Assembly: GCA_018052735.1 (NCBI GenBank)
Contig: JAGPMT010000008.1
Coordinates: 26,705-90,704 of the forward strand
Length of the DNA: 64,000 nt
Origin: Phycisphaerae bacterium
GTDB taxonomy: Bacteria; Planctomycetota; Phycisphaerae; Sedimentisphaerales; Anaerohalosphaeraceae
Direction: 5' to 3'
The translations under genes were made by a program, and so were the position numbers. The notes beneath the pieces are model-generated. The model made no database searches and was not told the DNA's origin. It was given only the letters and a program-made list of their open reading frames with translations. Shown here piece after piece: positions 19,633 through 27,933 of the stretch; position 1 is the first letter of the stretch; each line of letters begins with the position of its first letter.

Positions 19633-21618
19633 ATGCAGGCAATAAACAGAAAATATGCTTTTGCAGCGATAATATTGTATGCAGCTGCCTTAACTTTTGC
19701 GCAGGCAGAACGTCAACAGCCCAGACAACAGCGAACCAATCGTTCAACCACACGCCGTACGCAGCGGGTTATACCCATGAAGGAAGTCCGGCTGGTTAGT
19801 CCCGATGGCAAGGTTTCCTTCATTATAGATTCCAATCCCGAACGGCTGACATGGTCGGCGATGATAGAAAGCACAATAGTTATTGAGCCGTCTCCTCTGG
19901 ATATGAGAATAGACGGCTATGATATTTCATCCGGCGTTATTTTCAATGCTCTGCAAGAGTATTCTATAGATGAAGCTTATCCATTGCATGGTGCACACAG
20001 CAGAGCGGTTAACCGATGCAATGGAGCCAGAATAACATATACCCATGATTTAAGCCAAATACCGTATATTCTGGAGGTTCGTGTTTTTAATGATGGGGTG
20101 GCATACCGTCATATTATTGATGGAAACGCCGAAGCTGTTCGTACTCCGAATGAATATTCGCGTTTTATTCTGCCGGCCGGAACAACAGTCTGGTATCATG
20201 ATTTGGATGGTCATTATGAAGCCGAATACACCAAACAGGACATTTCCGATGTAAAAGCCGGTCAGTGGGCAGGACCTCCGCTGACATTCCAGCTGCCTGA
20301 CGGGGCCGGCTACGGTTCCATTACTGAAGCCAATCTGGTCAACTATTCCGGTATGGCATTGGAAAACGATGGACGACGCGGCTGGATTATAGGGCTTGGA
20401 CATCGTCAACCTGTCAATTATCCCTATGAACTCCGGTATGGGCGCGATGAAGCAAAACGTCTTGCTGTACCGGCAGCAATTTCCGGCTCGATTACGACGC
20501 CATGGCGGGTTGTTTTCATTGCCCGCGACTTAAATGTTTTGGTCAATAGCGATATTCTCCCGAACCTCTGTCCTCCGGCTGATCCGCAATATTTTCCGCA
20601 GGGTATGGATACTCCTTGGGTAGAGCCCGGATTGTGTGTGTGGGATTATGTAGATCGGAACTATGTACGAAATGAAGATGCCGACCAGTTTCAGCGGATG
20701 AAAGACTTTTCCCGTATGGCGGGGCAAATTGGAGCCAAATACCATATTCTCGAAGGATTCGCCTACGGATGGTCAGATGAGCAAATACGTGAATTTACAG
20801 ATTATTCAAAACAGCAGGGCGTTCGGGTTTTATTCTGGCGTCACAGCCGGAATCTCCGTACACCTGAGCAGCGAGAAGAATTCTTTGCTCGCTTGAACCG
20901 TCTCGGAGTTGCCGGCGCCAAGATTGATTTCTTTGACCATGAAGCCAAGGAAAATATTGACCTTTACGAGGCGTTGCTGGAAAAAGCGGCTCACTATCAG
21001 TGTGTTATTGATTTTCATGGCGCCAATAAACCCACCGGCCGCCTTCGTACATGGCCTAACGCGATGATTTATGAGGCTGTTCGGGGAATGGAATCAAGCA
21101 GTCTTCAGCAGCGTGCCCGTCATGAGACGATTTTACCCTTTACCCGTTACTTAGCAGGCCCGTGCGATTACACTACAATGGTCTTCAATGACCGGCGCAG
21201 GGATTCAACATGGGCACATCAGATTGCCTGTCTGGCGACCTTCCACAGCCCGATTCTTACAATAGCTGCCCATCCCCAAAGTGTGCTCGATAATCCGGCC
21301 TTAGAAGTCATTAAAAGCATCAAGCCGGTGTGGGATGAGACGATAGTCCTGCCGGACTCCAGAATTGGTGAACTGTCCATATTTGCACGGCGCAGCGGGG
21401 ATATGTGGATGCTGGCGATCACGGCAGCTGGTCCGAGCCGAACCTTGCAGGTGCCGTTGTCATTTTTATCGGAGGGTGCTTACAAGGCCATTTATGTAAG
21501 AGATAATATGAATAAGCCGGATGCGGTGGTTGTTGAAAAATCAACAGCATCAAAAAATGAGATACTGACTATTCAGCTGGCTGACGGAGGCGGATTTATC
21601 GGACAATTTGTGAAATAA
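19633..21618 (+). CDS. GH97 alpha-glucosidase/alpha-galactosidase family protein
   Basis: A 661-aa exported protein with GAGGAG before its ATG and a signal peptide ending near AQAE. A basic, Gln-rich stretch of about 25 residues follows. GH97 architecture is clear: an N-terminal beta-sandwich (~45-300, with VRLVSPDGKVSF and GVAYRHIIDG), a barrel (~310-560) and a short C-terminal sheet. GVAGAKIDFFDHE carries an Asp at the nucleophile position of the retaining GH97 branch, whose characterised members are alpha-galactosidases; this supports but does not prove alpha-galactosidase activity. Its stop lies 8 nt from that of the convergent phosphatase gene. Confidence 0.88.
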   Translation: MQAINRKYAFAAIILYAAALTFAQAERQQPRQQRTNRSTTRRTQRVIPMKEVRLVSPDGKVSFIIDSNPERLTWSAMIESTIVIEPSPLDMRIDGYDISSGVIFNALQEYSIDEAYPLHGAHSRAVNRCNGARITYTHDLSQIPYILEVRVFNDGVAYRHIIDGNAEAVRTPNEYSRFILPAGTTVWYHDLDGHYEAEYTKQDISDVKAGQWAGPPLTFQLPDGAGYGSITEANLVNYSGMALENDGRRGWIIGLGHRQPVNYPYELRYGRDEAKRLAVPAAISGSITTPWRVVFIARDLNVLVNSDILPNLCPPADPQYFPQGMDTPWVEPGLCVWDYVDRNYVRNEDADQFQRMKDFSRMAGQIGAKYHILEGFAYGWSDEQIREFTDYSKQQGVRVLFWRHSRNLRTPEQREEFFARLNRLGVAGAKIDFFDHEAKENIDLYEALLEKAAHYQCVIDFHGANKPTGRLRTWPNAMIYEAVRGMESSSLQQRARHETILPFTRYLAGPCDYTTMVFNDRRRDSTWAHQIACLATFHSPILTIAAHPQSVLDNPALEVIKSIKPVWDETIVLPDSRIGELSIFARRSGDMWMLAITAAGPSRTLQVPLSFLSEGAYKAIYVRDNMNKPDAVVVEKSTASKNEILTIQLADGGGFIGQFVK

Positions 21619-21625
21619 AAAAGAA

Positions 21626-22813
21626 CTATTTGACAACATGCATCCCGATGGCCGTAATATCATCGATTTGATTCGGCGGGAAATCATGGTGGATTGCCAT
21701 GCGATTAAATGCCTGAAGCATCGGCACGATTGGAAGATTACAAATATCCACGAATGCCTGCTTGAATTGAAGCTGCCCTTCATCGGCCGCATGAGCGATA
21801 AGAGGTTCGCCGCCGTCTGAGTATATAAACAGTTTATCACCCGGGTGCAGCTGGAGGGTTTTCTGCTCAAATTGCGCTTCCTCGAATACCCCGAGAAGAC
21901 CGCCGCGGGATTCGAGCTGGTGAATTTGACCGCCGCGAATGAGAAGAGGGTAGGGGTGACCTGCTCGGGCGTATTCAAGTGTAAGTGTTCGGATGTTGAT
22001 AAGACCATAAAAGCAGGTTGCGAAAAGGCAGCCGCTCAATTCCTGCTGCGTCATCCGCAGATTCAGGGCGGTAATGACTTCCTGCGGCTTAAATATGGTA
22101 TAATCGTTGCCGAAGGTCTGACGCATTATTATGGAATGCTTGAGAAACATTGTCAGCAGGGCCGCAGGCATCGAATGTCCTACCGCATCGGCTAAATAAA
22201 AACCAATATGATCTTCATCCAGTCGGGCTACATCGTAAATGTCGCCGGAGACCCATTCGGCCGGACGAAATACAGCCGCCCAATGAATGGTATCATTATC
22301 AGGCAGCTGGGCCGGCAGAAAATTGCGCTGAACACGTCCTGCCATTTCAAGCTGCTGAGCGGTGTCTTTTGCAAGCAGATAGTTTTCTTTTTGCCCTTTT
22401 AGCTTCTGCAGCCGTTTAGAAAATTGCACACTGCTTTCGATGCGTGCCCAAAGTTCTTCGTATCCGAGAGACTCTGCCCTGACAGCCAGTTGAAGATGGT
22501 CGGTCTTGATGCAGGAAGGACAACGATATAGAATAACTGGTGTGTCCTGCTGATCCAGTTTTTCAAAAAGACTTTGGTAAGCGGAGACGCTGTCAGAATC
22601 TATCATTTCTGCGTCAACAATTACTGGGCCGCAAATTGTCCCTTGCTGCGCATAAGTATAAAGTTCATCCAATCTAATACGGTTCCAGTGATATCCGCGG
22701 CTGCCCAGAAGAAACAGCAAATCGTCAGAAATCGCTCGTTCGCCTGCAAACAGGACATTTACAGGGGCTGCCGAATTAGTTGAACAGGTTGTTAATTGGG
22801 TTTCCGTAAGCAT
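21626..22813 (-). CDS. RsbU-type PP2C serine/threonine phosphatase with receiver-like N-terminus
   Basis: A 395-aa cytoplasmic signalling protein. Residues ~15-120 resemble a degenerate response-regulator receiver fold, without a clear phosphoacceptor motif. A short helical segment (~125-160) leads into a SpoIIE/RsbU PP2C domain (~165-395). That domain has the metal-binding landmarks VSGDIYDV, YLADAVGHSMPAALLTMF, FIYSDGGEPL and NQIDDITAI. Such enzymes usually dephosphorylate an anti-sigma-factor antagonist in a partner-switching pathway. No kinase or antagonist partner lies nearby. Confident for fold, not for target. Confidence 0.87.
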   Translation of the reverse strand: MLTETQLTTCSTNSAAPVNVLFAGERAISDDLLFLLGSRGYHWNRIRLDELYTYAQQGTICGPVIVDAEMIDSDSVSAYQSLFEKLDQQDTPVILYRCPSCIKTDHLQLAVRAESLGYEELWARIESSVQFSKRLQKLKGQKENYLLAKDTAQQLEMAGRVQRNFLPAQLPDNDTIHWAAVFRPAEWVSGDIYDVARLDEDHIGFYLADAVGHSMPAALLTMFLKHSIIMRQTFGNDYTIFKPQEVITALNLRMTQQELSGCLFATCFYGLINIRTLTLEYARAGHPYPLLIRGGQIHQLESRGGLLGVFEEAQFEQKTLQLHPGDKLFIYSDGGEPLIAHAADEGQLQFKQAFVDICNLPIVPMLQAFNRMAIHHDFPPNQIDDITAIGMHVVK

Positions 22814-22967
22814 TGTATAATTCGGAACACAAACCGCTGATGATAAATGTCGGTAATTTTAGGGGGTGACTTAATCTAACTGAAAAGGATTTGGATAATT
22901 TTAGCGGCTAATTCCAAGATCGCAAATAACCGGATATATAACAGGTAATTTGTCTTCTATCAGAAAA

Positions 22968-23693
22968 TTAACTGAAAATAGCTGATCCGATACGGAGCAT
23001 TGTGGCTCCTTCTTCGATGGCAATGGGGTAATCCTGACTCATTCCCATGCTGAGGTGCTTAAATTTGGCTCCTCCAATATGTTCGGCCCGAATTTCCTCG
23101 AAAAGCTCTCGAGCTCGGGCAAAACAGCTCCTTACAATATCTTTATCCATTGTCAGAGGGGCCATGGTCATAAGCCCAATCAGACGAAGATTCGGCATTG
23201 TGTCAATCTGTTCGGCTAAATGAACGGCTGCCCCGACAGGCACTCCATACTTTTGCGGCTCTCCAGAGCAGTTAACCTGCATTAACACATTTATATGAAT
23301 TCCCATTTTCTGGGCTTGGATATTAATTTCTTCAGCCAAGCGCAAGGTGTCGACGGAATGGATGATCCTGCAGATCTGCAGAGTCTGGCGGACTTTGTTA
23401 CGCTGCAAATGCCCAATCATATGCCAATTCACACAGCGAGGAAGTCCCTCGGCTTCCGCTTTTTCTTTTAAAAATGCATCTACTTCATCGGAAATCTGCT
23501 TTAGATGCTGCACTCTGTTTTCCCCCAGTTCCACAGCCCCAGCACGAATTACTTCCTGAATCGCCTCCATAGATGCTGTTTTGGTTACGACGATGGTCTG
23601 GATGGTTTTTTCACTGCGCCGGCAGCGTGCACAAACAGAGGCAATCTCATCCTGCAGTTTTTTCAATTTGTCTGCTATCACACCCATCCGCAT
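22968..23693 (-). CDS. yggS: YggS/PROSC-family PLP homeostasis protein
   Basis: A 241-aa single-domain alanine-racemase-fold protein that binds pyridoxal phosphate and maintains its balance. The PLP lysine lies in IVVTKTAS (about residue 38). Other family signatures are ELGENRVQ, WHMIGHLQRNKV, SVDTLRLAEEI, VNCSGEPQKYGV, LMTMAP and LSMGMSQDYPIAIEEGATMLRIG. It lies 18 nt downstream of top6A on the same strand and may be co-transcribed. No obvious Shine-Dalgarno precedes the ATG; MGV two codons later is an alternative start. Confidence 0.95.
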   Translation of the reverse strand: MRMGVIADKLKKLQDEIASVCARCRRSEKTIQTIVVTKTASMEAIQEVIRAGAVELGENRVQHLKQISDEVDAFLKEKAEAEGLPRCVNWHMIGHLQRNKVRQTLQICRIIHSVDTLRLAEEINIQAQKMGIHINVLMQVNCSGEPQKYGVPVGAAVHLAEQIDTMPNLRLIGLMTMAPLTMDKDIVRSCFARARELFEEIRAEHIGGAKFKHLSMGMSQDYPIAIEEGATMLRIGSAIFS

Positions 23694-23711
23694 TTATCTG
23701 TTGACAAACTT

Positions 23712-24806
23712 TTAGGGAAGAAACTTATTCGGATTTTTCAGCTTATCCGGCAGATAATGATCCACAACAAAGTCCAGCCCATGTTTGGCAAAGGCCTGCT
23801 GCTCGACACGGACACCCATTTTCAGCATCTGATTGATGGCTTCCTGCCATGGCTTATGATGTGCTACGAAGGGATCGTTTTTCAGAGCATCTTTGGCTCG
23901 TTTGACGTCCACATCTTTTAACGGATGCGTGGGCAGCTTGTAATCGATAATATCCTGCGGCGTTACTCCAAGAAATCGTGCCTGCGGAACACAGAAAAAT
24001 TCATTCAAATGAGCAGAATTACCCGAGCCGACCTTCAGTGTCCGGTAGATATTGAAGTATCCGTATGGGTCCCCATCGACGAAGGCATAGACGGGTATTT
24101 TCAGCGTATCGCTCAGCCGCCGTATAAACCGCCGGCAGGCCCGTGTCGGTACACCGCCCATGCTTATCAAGATGCAGTCGGCTTTTTTCCAATAGTCGCA
24201 TTTGACCAGACGCTGGAAAGCTCCAGCAGTTTCGATGGCCAAAATGAATTTAGCTTTGCTCTGGAATCCCAGTTCTTCGACATTGATAGGAATGGAATAG
24301 GCCCCTGAACCGAAGCGGGTACAGTCGATTTTCAGCGGCTTGCCGCCGGCATCTTTGTCCAGAACAATCAGCTGACCTGCCACATCACCGCCTTTTTCTT
24401 CGGGCACGAAGCGAAGCTGCTCGCGATTTACGCCGAACATTGCTTCCATATCATCCATCACCGTATCAGATTCCGGCTGTTCGTCAAAGCCGGCCTTTCC
24501 CCAGTTTTTCGAGATATAATAGGCCTCTCGTTTGGTTGCCATATTGTCATTGTCTATTAATTCCTTAGACAAGGCCATCATTTTCAAAGTTTGGGCAAAG
24601 GTTTTTACGGTATTGACTGTCAGCGTACGGTTTTTGGTATTTCCTTTTATTTCAAAATGGCCTTTTTTGACATGATATTTTACATTGGACAAGGAGCGGA
24701 TGGGAGTGCTCATCGTGGGTTTACGGTTGGCAAGAATCGAGTTATATACCTGACGTGCATTATCCGTTATAAGCTCCGCGGCGGTATTTTTTTTATTTTT
24801 TCCCAT
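23712..24806 (-). CDS. top6A: DNA topoisomerase VI subunit A (Spo11-like)
   Basis: 364 aa, the normal length of the A subunit of type IIB topoisomerases, which makes the double-strand cut and forms a phosphotyrosyl bond. The winged-helix part has TKREAYYISK, matching the R-[DE]-x-Y-Y motif with the catalytic tyrosine (~residue 97). The Toprim part has ILAIETAGAFQRL (acidic residue) and VYAFVDGDPYGYFNIYRTLK (DxD metal site). The B subunit (GHKL ATPase), needed for activity in archaea, is not adjacent and not in this window. The gene could work with a distant top6B or alone. Confident on family. Confidence 0.9.
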   Translation of the reverse strand: MGKNKKNTAAELITDNARQVYNSILANRKPTMSTPIRSLSNVKYHVKKGHFEIKGNTKNRTLTVNTVKTFAQTLKMMALSKELIDNDNMATKREAYYISKNWGKAGFDEQPESDTVMDDMEAMFGVNREQLRFVPEEKGGDVAGQLIVLDKDAGGKPLKIDCTRFGSGAYSIPINVEELGFQSKAKFILAIETAGAFQRLVKCDYWKKADCILISMGGVPTRACRRFIRRLSDTLKIPVYAFVDGDPYGYFNIYRTLKVGSGNSAHLNEFFCVPQARFLGVTPQDIIDYKLPTHPLKDVDVKRAKDALKNDPFVAHHKPWQEAINQMLKMGVRVEQQAFAKHGLDFVVDHYLPDKLKNPNKFLP

Positions 24807-24952
24807 AAATTAAGGACACTCCTTTACCTAAATCGTGCGTATTTATTATACACTGTATTCATTATTTTTTCCGTTACAAACAAGTTATAAATCCTACGAA
24901 AAAAATATCTTGGTTGCAAGCCTTAACGTGTGCTGTATTGAAAACTCATTAC

Positions 24953-24977
24953 AGGTAATATTGGGTACACAATACCT
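24953..24977. repeat. Inverted repeat upstream of top6A
   Basis: AGGTA (24953-24957) and TTG (24961-24963) pair with CAA (24970-24972) and TACCT (24973-24977), with a 3-nt bulge and a 6-nt loop. It lies about 150 nt upstream of the top6A start in an AT-rich stretch. It could be an operator or an RNA hairpin; no function is shown. Confidence 0.35.
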
Positions 24978-25027
24978 ATTAAAGTTTTTTATATGCTCTT
25001 AAATTCGTTTTTTTATAAAAACAATCG

Positions 25028-25056
25028 TTGACAAAGTCCGATTTTATGGATATACT
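25028..25056 (+). promoter_or_regulatory. Near-consensus sigma-70 promoter
   Basis: TTGACA (25028-25033), exactly 17 nt, then TATACT (25051-25056). It points rightwards, opposite to the genes on either side, and the expected start is near 25063. No + strand gene follows for kilobases, so it is assigned to the structured RNA candidate just downstream. A lone TATAAT at 25097-25102 has no matching -35. Confidence 0.65.
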
Positions 25057-25062
25057 GATTTC

Positions 25063-25169
25063 AAATTGATGATGAAGTCAGGGGAAAAGACTTTGTTATA
25101 ATCCTCGGCGAGGCGAAGTGGTCATCCGTTTTCCCCCCCAGACGGAGCCGCTATCCTCGCCATCTTTTT
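25063..25169 (+). ncRNA. Candidate small RNA with two stem-loops and complementary loops
   Basis: About 107 nt between the promoter and a T-run. Stem 1 pairs 25069-25079 with 25089-25099 (11 bp, three G-U) and has loop AGGGGAAAA. Stem 2 pairs 25107-25113 (GGCGAGG) with 25155-25161 (CCTCGCC), then 25118-25121 with 25148-25151, then 25125-25129 with 25142-25146, around a C-rich loop. GGGGAAAA in loop 1 is complementary to TTTTCCCC at 25129-25136, so a kissing interaction is possible. Stem 2 is followed by ATCTTTTT, which would work as a terminator. It does not match SRP, RNase P, tmRNA or 6S patterns known to me. Predicted by eye only. Confidence 0.5.
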
Positions 25170-25231
25170 GCGCGGCACTGAAAAAGTTGGGCACATAGGA
25201 AAAAAGGCAATGTCCTGTTTGAATATCTGTG

Positions 25232-25639
25232 CTAACCGCAAATGGAAAGGTAAACGCTTCGCTGGCGAGGACCGTCGAACTCGCAGAAAAACAACGCCTG
25301 CCAAGTTCCCAATTTCAGCCGTCCATTCTGGATTAAAACTGTTTTACTGACACCGACCAGTGAGGATTTGACATGGGCATCGCTGTTGCCTTCGCTGTGT
25401 TGGTATCCTTGGCGAAAATGCGGCACCAGTTCCTCCAGCGTCATCAGGATATCGTGAACAACATCTGGATCGGCGTTTTCATTGATGGTAACGGCAGCTG
25501 TTGTGTGGGGGCAGAAAACGGTCAGGATACCGGTGTCTATGCCGCTTCGGGTGATGGCTGCTTCCACTTCTGACGTGATATCAATCATTTCATTTCGCTT
25601 ATGTGTTTTAACAAAGAAGCTGTCTTGAACAACTTTCAT
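25232..25639 (-). CDS. yjbQ: YjbQ/UPF0047 family protein
   Basis: 135 aa; start set at the ATG ending at 25639 with AGGAGG 6-7 nt upstream. This is the usual length of the family, a small beta-rich trimeric protein. Signatures are GILTVFCPHTTAAVTINENADPDV, HSEGNSDAHVKSSLVG and GTWQALFFCEFDGPRQRSV, whose conserved His and Glu residues form the presumed metal or ligand site. Some homologues have weak thiamine-phosphate-synthase activity, but the cellular role is unsettled. It follows argS by 10 nt on the same strand. Confidence 0.92.
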   Translation of the reverse strand: MKVVQDSFFVKTHKRNEMIDITSEVEAAITRSGIDTGILTVFCPHTTAAVTINENADPDVVHDILMTLEELVPHFRQGYQHSEGNSDAHVKSSLVGVSKTVLIQNGRLKLGTWQALFFCEFDGPRQRSVYLSICG

Positions 25640-25649
25640 TGGCAACCTC

Positions 25650-27413
25650 CTACATTTGCTCTACAACTTCAATGCCCAGCAATTCGCTCATGCCATGCCG
25701 GATTGTACGGGCTGTCAAGTCACACAGCAGCAGCCGCAAGGGACGCTGCTGTGCATCAGCCTCAAGAACGTGACATGCTGCATAAAAACGGCTAAAGGCC
25801 TGTGACAGGTCATACAGATATCCGGTCAGATAATTCGGCCGGCACTCCTGTGCCGCCGCATCGATTGCCTGATCATAGCGTATCAGCAGCTTGGCCAGCT
25901 CTTTTTCCGCTTCGGATGTGAAGCTCAAAGAGCAAAGGCCGGAAAGCTCTCGTTCAATGTCAACCTCGCGCCCCGAGGCCTTGCGCTCAATGGATTTAAT
26001 CCGTGCATAAGCATACTGCATATACGGAGCGGTATTGCCGTCCATTGCCAGCATCTTGTCAAAGCTGAAAACATAATCGCTGTTGCGGTTATTGGAATAA
26101 TCGGCATACTTAACAGCCCCTATGCCGACGGCTTGTGCAATATGTTCTTTCTGCTCGGCTGAAAGAGAAGGATTTTTTTCTTCTACAATTTTTCGAGCAC
26201 GTTCGACTGCTTCGTCCAGCAGGTCTTTAAGCTTGACGGTTCCCCCGGATCGGGTCTTGAACGGCTTGCCGTCCTCGCCCAGCATGGTGCCGAATGTGAC
26301 ATGGACCAGTTCAGTTCCGCTGTCAGTCCAGCCGGCCATTTTGGCCGCCGCAAACAGCATCTGAAAATGCAGCGACTGGCGCGCATCTGTTACATAGATA
26401 ATTGTATCCGCATGCAGCTCCTGTATCCGATACCGCAGTGCCGCAAGGTCTGTGGTCGCATATAAAAAAGCCCCATCGCTTTTCTGAATAATAAAAGGCA
26501 GGGGCTGGCCTTCCTTGTTTTTGAATCCTTCAGGGAATATGCATATGGCTCCATCGGATTCTGACGCCAATCTGCGTCCCTTGAATTCTTCTACTACCGA
26601 GGCCAGTTTATCCGCATAAAAGCTTTCCCCGCGTTCGTCATCGGCGGTCAACATGATATTCAAGCTTTTGTAAATCGGCAGGTAATGCTTTCTGGATTCC
26701 TGCACAATCTGCTTCCAAACCAGAATCGTATCGGCATCGTGATTGTGAAGCCGGACAACTTCCTGACGGGCTTTCTGTTCAAATGTTTTATCTTCCTCGG
26801 ATTTGCGTTTGGCATCCTGATAAAAAGTCTCCAGATCCGCGATATGTGCAGACGACAGATTATCGAGGATATGCGGATACTGCTCTTTCAGAAGGGCAAT
26901 CAGCATCCCGAATTGTGTGCCCCAATCGCCGATATGATTTTGGCGGATTACTGTATGCCCTTGAAATTCATAAAGACGGGCGATACAGTCGCCGATAATA
27001 GTGCTGCGTAGGTGGCCGACATGCATCTGTTTGGCAATGTTGGGCCCGGAATAGTCAACCACAACTGTTTTGGTTTTTTTTGTTTTTTCAATACCCAGAC
27101 GCTGTTTGTTTGAATTGATTTCAATCAGGCGAGCAGCCAAAAACTCATCCTTGAGACGCAGATTGATAAATCCCGGCCCTGCAATCTCGGGTGGTTGGCA
27201 GATATCAGCAATATCAAGTACAGCTGCAACCTGTTGAGCTAATTGGCGGGGATTGGTTTTGATTTGTTTAGCGGCCGGCATTATGCCATTGGCCTGATAA
27301 TCACCGTATTTCGGCTCGGCGGCAGGTCGAACCATCGCCGGGAATGAGCGGCCTGTAACCTGCCGAATGGCACCAGAAATGCGTTCTTCAAGAATATCTG
27401 TCAGACGTTTCAT
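25650..27413 (-). CDS. argS: Arginyl-tRNA synthetase
   Basis: 587-aa class I synthetase that charges tRNA-Arg. Visible parts are the N-terminal Add-1 domain (~1-110), the catalytic Rossmann fold with the HIGH-type motif NIAKQMHVGHLRSTIIGD (~130-147), and FLYATTDLAALRYR and YVTDARQSLHFQMLFAAA. The C-terminal DALR anticodon-binding domain ends in LGIEVVEQM, as in the family. A KMSK motif is not expected in most ArgS. Its ATG overlaps the rsfS stop (TAATG), so translation is coupled. Confidence 0.97.
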   Translation of the reverse strand: MKRLTDILEERISGAIRQVTGRSFPAMVRPAAEPKYGDYQANGIMPAAKQIKTNPRQLAQQVAAVLDIADICQPPEIAGPGFINLRLKDEFLAARLIEINSNKQRLGIEKTKKTKTVVVDYSGPNIAKQMHVGHLRSTIIGDCIARLYEFQGHTVIRQNHIGDWGTQFGMLIALLKEQYPHILDNLSSAHIADLETFYQDAKRKSEEDKTFEQKARQEVVRLHNHDADTILVWKQIVQESRKHYLPIYKSLNIMLTADDERGESFYADKLASVVEEFKGRRLASESDGAICIFPEGFKNKEGQPLPFIIQKSDGAFLYATTDLAALRYRIQELHADTIIYVTDARQSLHFQMLFAAAKMAGWTDSGTELVHVTFGTMLGEDGKPFKTRSGGTVKLKDLLDEAVERARKIVEEKNPSLSAEQKEHIAQAVGIGAVKYADYSNNRNSDYVFSFDKMLAMDGNTAPYMQYAYARIKSIERKASGREVDIERELSGLCSLSFTSEAEKELAKLLIRYDQAIDAAAQECRPNYLTGYLYDLSQAFSRFYAACHVLEADAQQRPLRLLLCDLTARTIRHGMSELLGIEVVEQM

Positions 27414-27838
27414 TATTCCTGCTTTTTGTCAATTTTTAACTGTTTGGCGTCACCCCAGAGCATCTCAAGATTGTAATAATTCCGATGTTCAGCATCAAAA
27501 ATATGGACTACCACCGTTACAAAATCCAGCAGAATCCACTGGCCTCGTTCATAGCCGGCGATGCCGAATCGCTGATGTCCCTGTTTTTTGGCTTCCTGTG
27601 AAATTTCGTCTGCTACCGTTCGGCTCTGGCGGTCGCTGGTTCCCGTTGCAATAACAAAATAGTTGGCTGCGGGACTGATGCCCCGCAGGTCAAGAATGGT
27701 GATATCAGTGCAATTGCGGTCTTGGGCAATACGAGCCGCCGAAAGGGCGAGCTGTTTATCTGTTGACCGTTTTGGTCTTTTTATATTTATTTTGGCGGTT
27801 TGTTTTTTTACTGTTTTTTTAGATGTCTTTTTTGCCAT
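27413..27838 (-). CDS. rsfS: Ribosome silencing factor RsfS
   Basis: 141 aa from the ATG whose first base is 27838 (MAKKTSKKT). A longer frame to 27898 would begin inside the hairpin at 27863-27892, so it is rejected. RsfS (Iojap/YbeB) binds ribosomal protein uL14 and blocks subunit joining. Family features are AARIAQDRNCTDITILDLRG, NYFVIATGTSDRQSRTVADEI, WILLDFVTVVVHIFDAEHRNYYNLE and LWGDAKQL. The N-terminal ~30 residues are a Lys-rich extension. The stop overlaps the argS start. Confidence 0.94.
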   Translation of the reverse strand: MAKKTSKKTVKKQTAKINIKRPKRSTDKQLALSAARIAQDRNCTDITILDLRGISPAANYFVIATGTSDRQSRTVADEISQEAKKQGHQRFGIAGYERGQWILLDFVTVVVHIFDAEHRNYYNLEMLWGDAKQLKIDKKQE

Positions 27839-27862
27839 AGTTTTATTTTCTGTAGACAAAAT

Positions 27863-27892
27863 AGGAGCGTCCTCATTATGGGGGACGCTCCT
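27863..27892 (-). terminator. Hairpin terminator after hppA
   Basis: A perfect 10-bp stem AGGAGCGTCC/GGACGCTCCT with a 10-nt loop lies about 40 nt past the hppA stop. On the - strand it is followed by ATTTTG, a short T-tract, so termination may be partial and allow some read-through into rsfS. Confidence 0.65.
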
Positions 27893-27933
27893 GTACACTA
27901 ATCGAAAATACGCAATTCGTCAAGCATTCGGAA

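Noticed and set aside
25122..25304. 60-codon - strand frame over the small RNA candidate and the yjbQ 3' end
   Set aside because: Overlaps yjbQ out of frame and has no start signal; the structured RNA on the other strand explains the region better.
27839..27898. N-terminal extension of RsfS to 27898
   Set aside because: It would be encoded by the hppA terminator hairpin and adds residues absent from the family.
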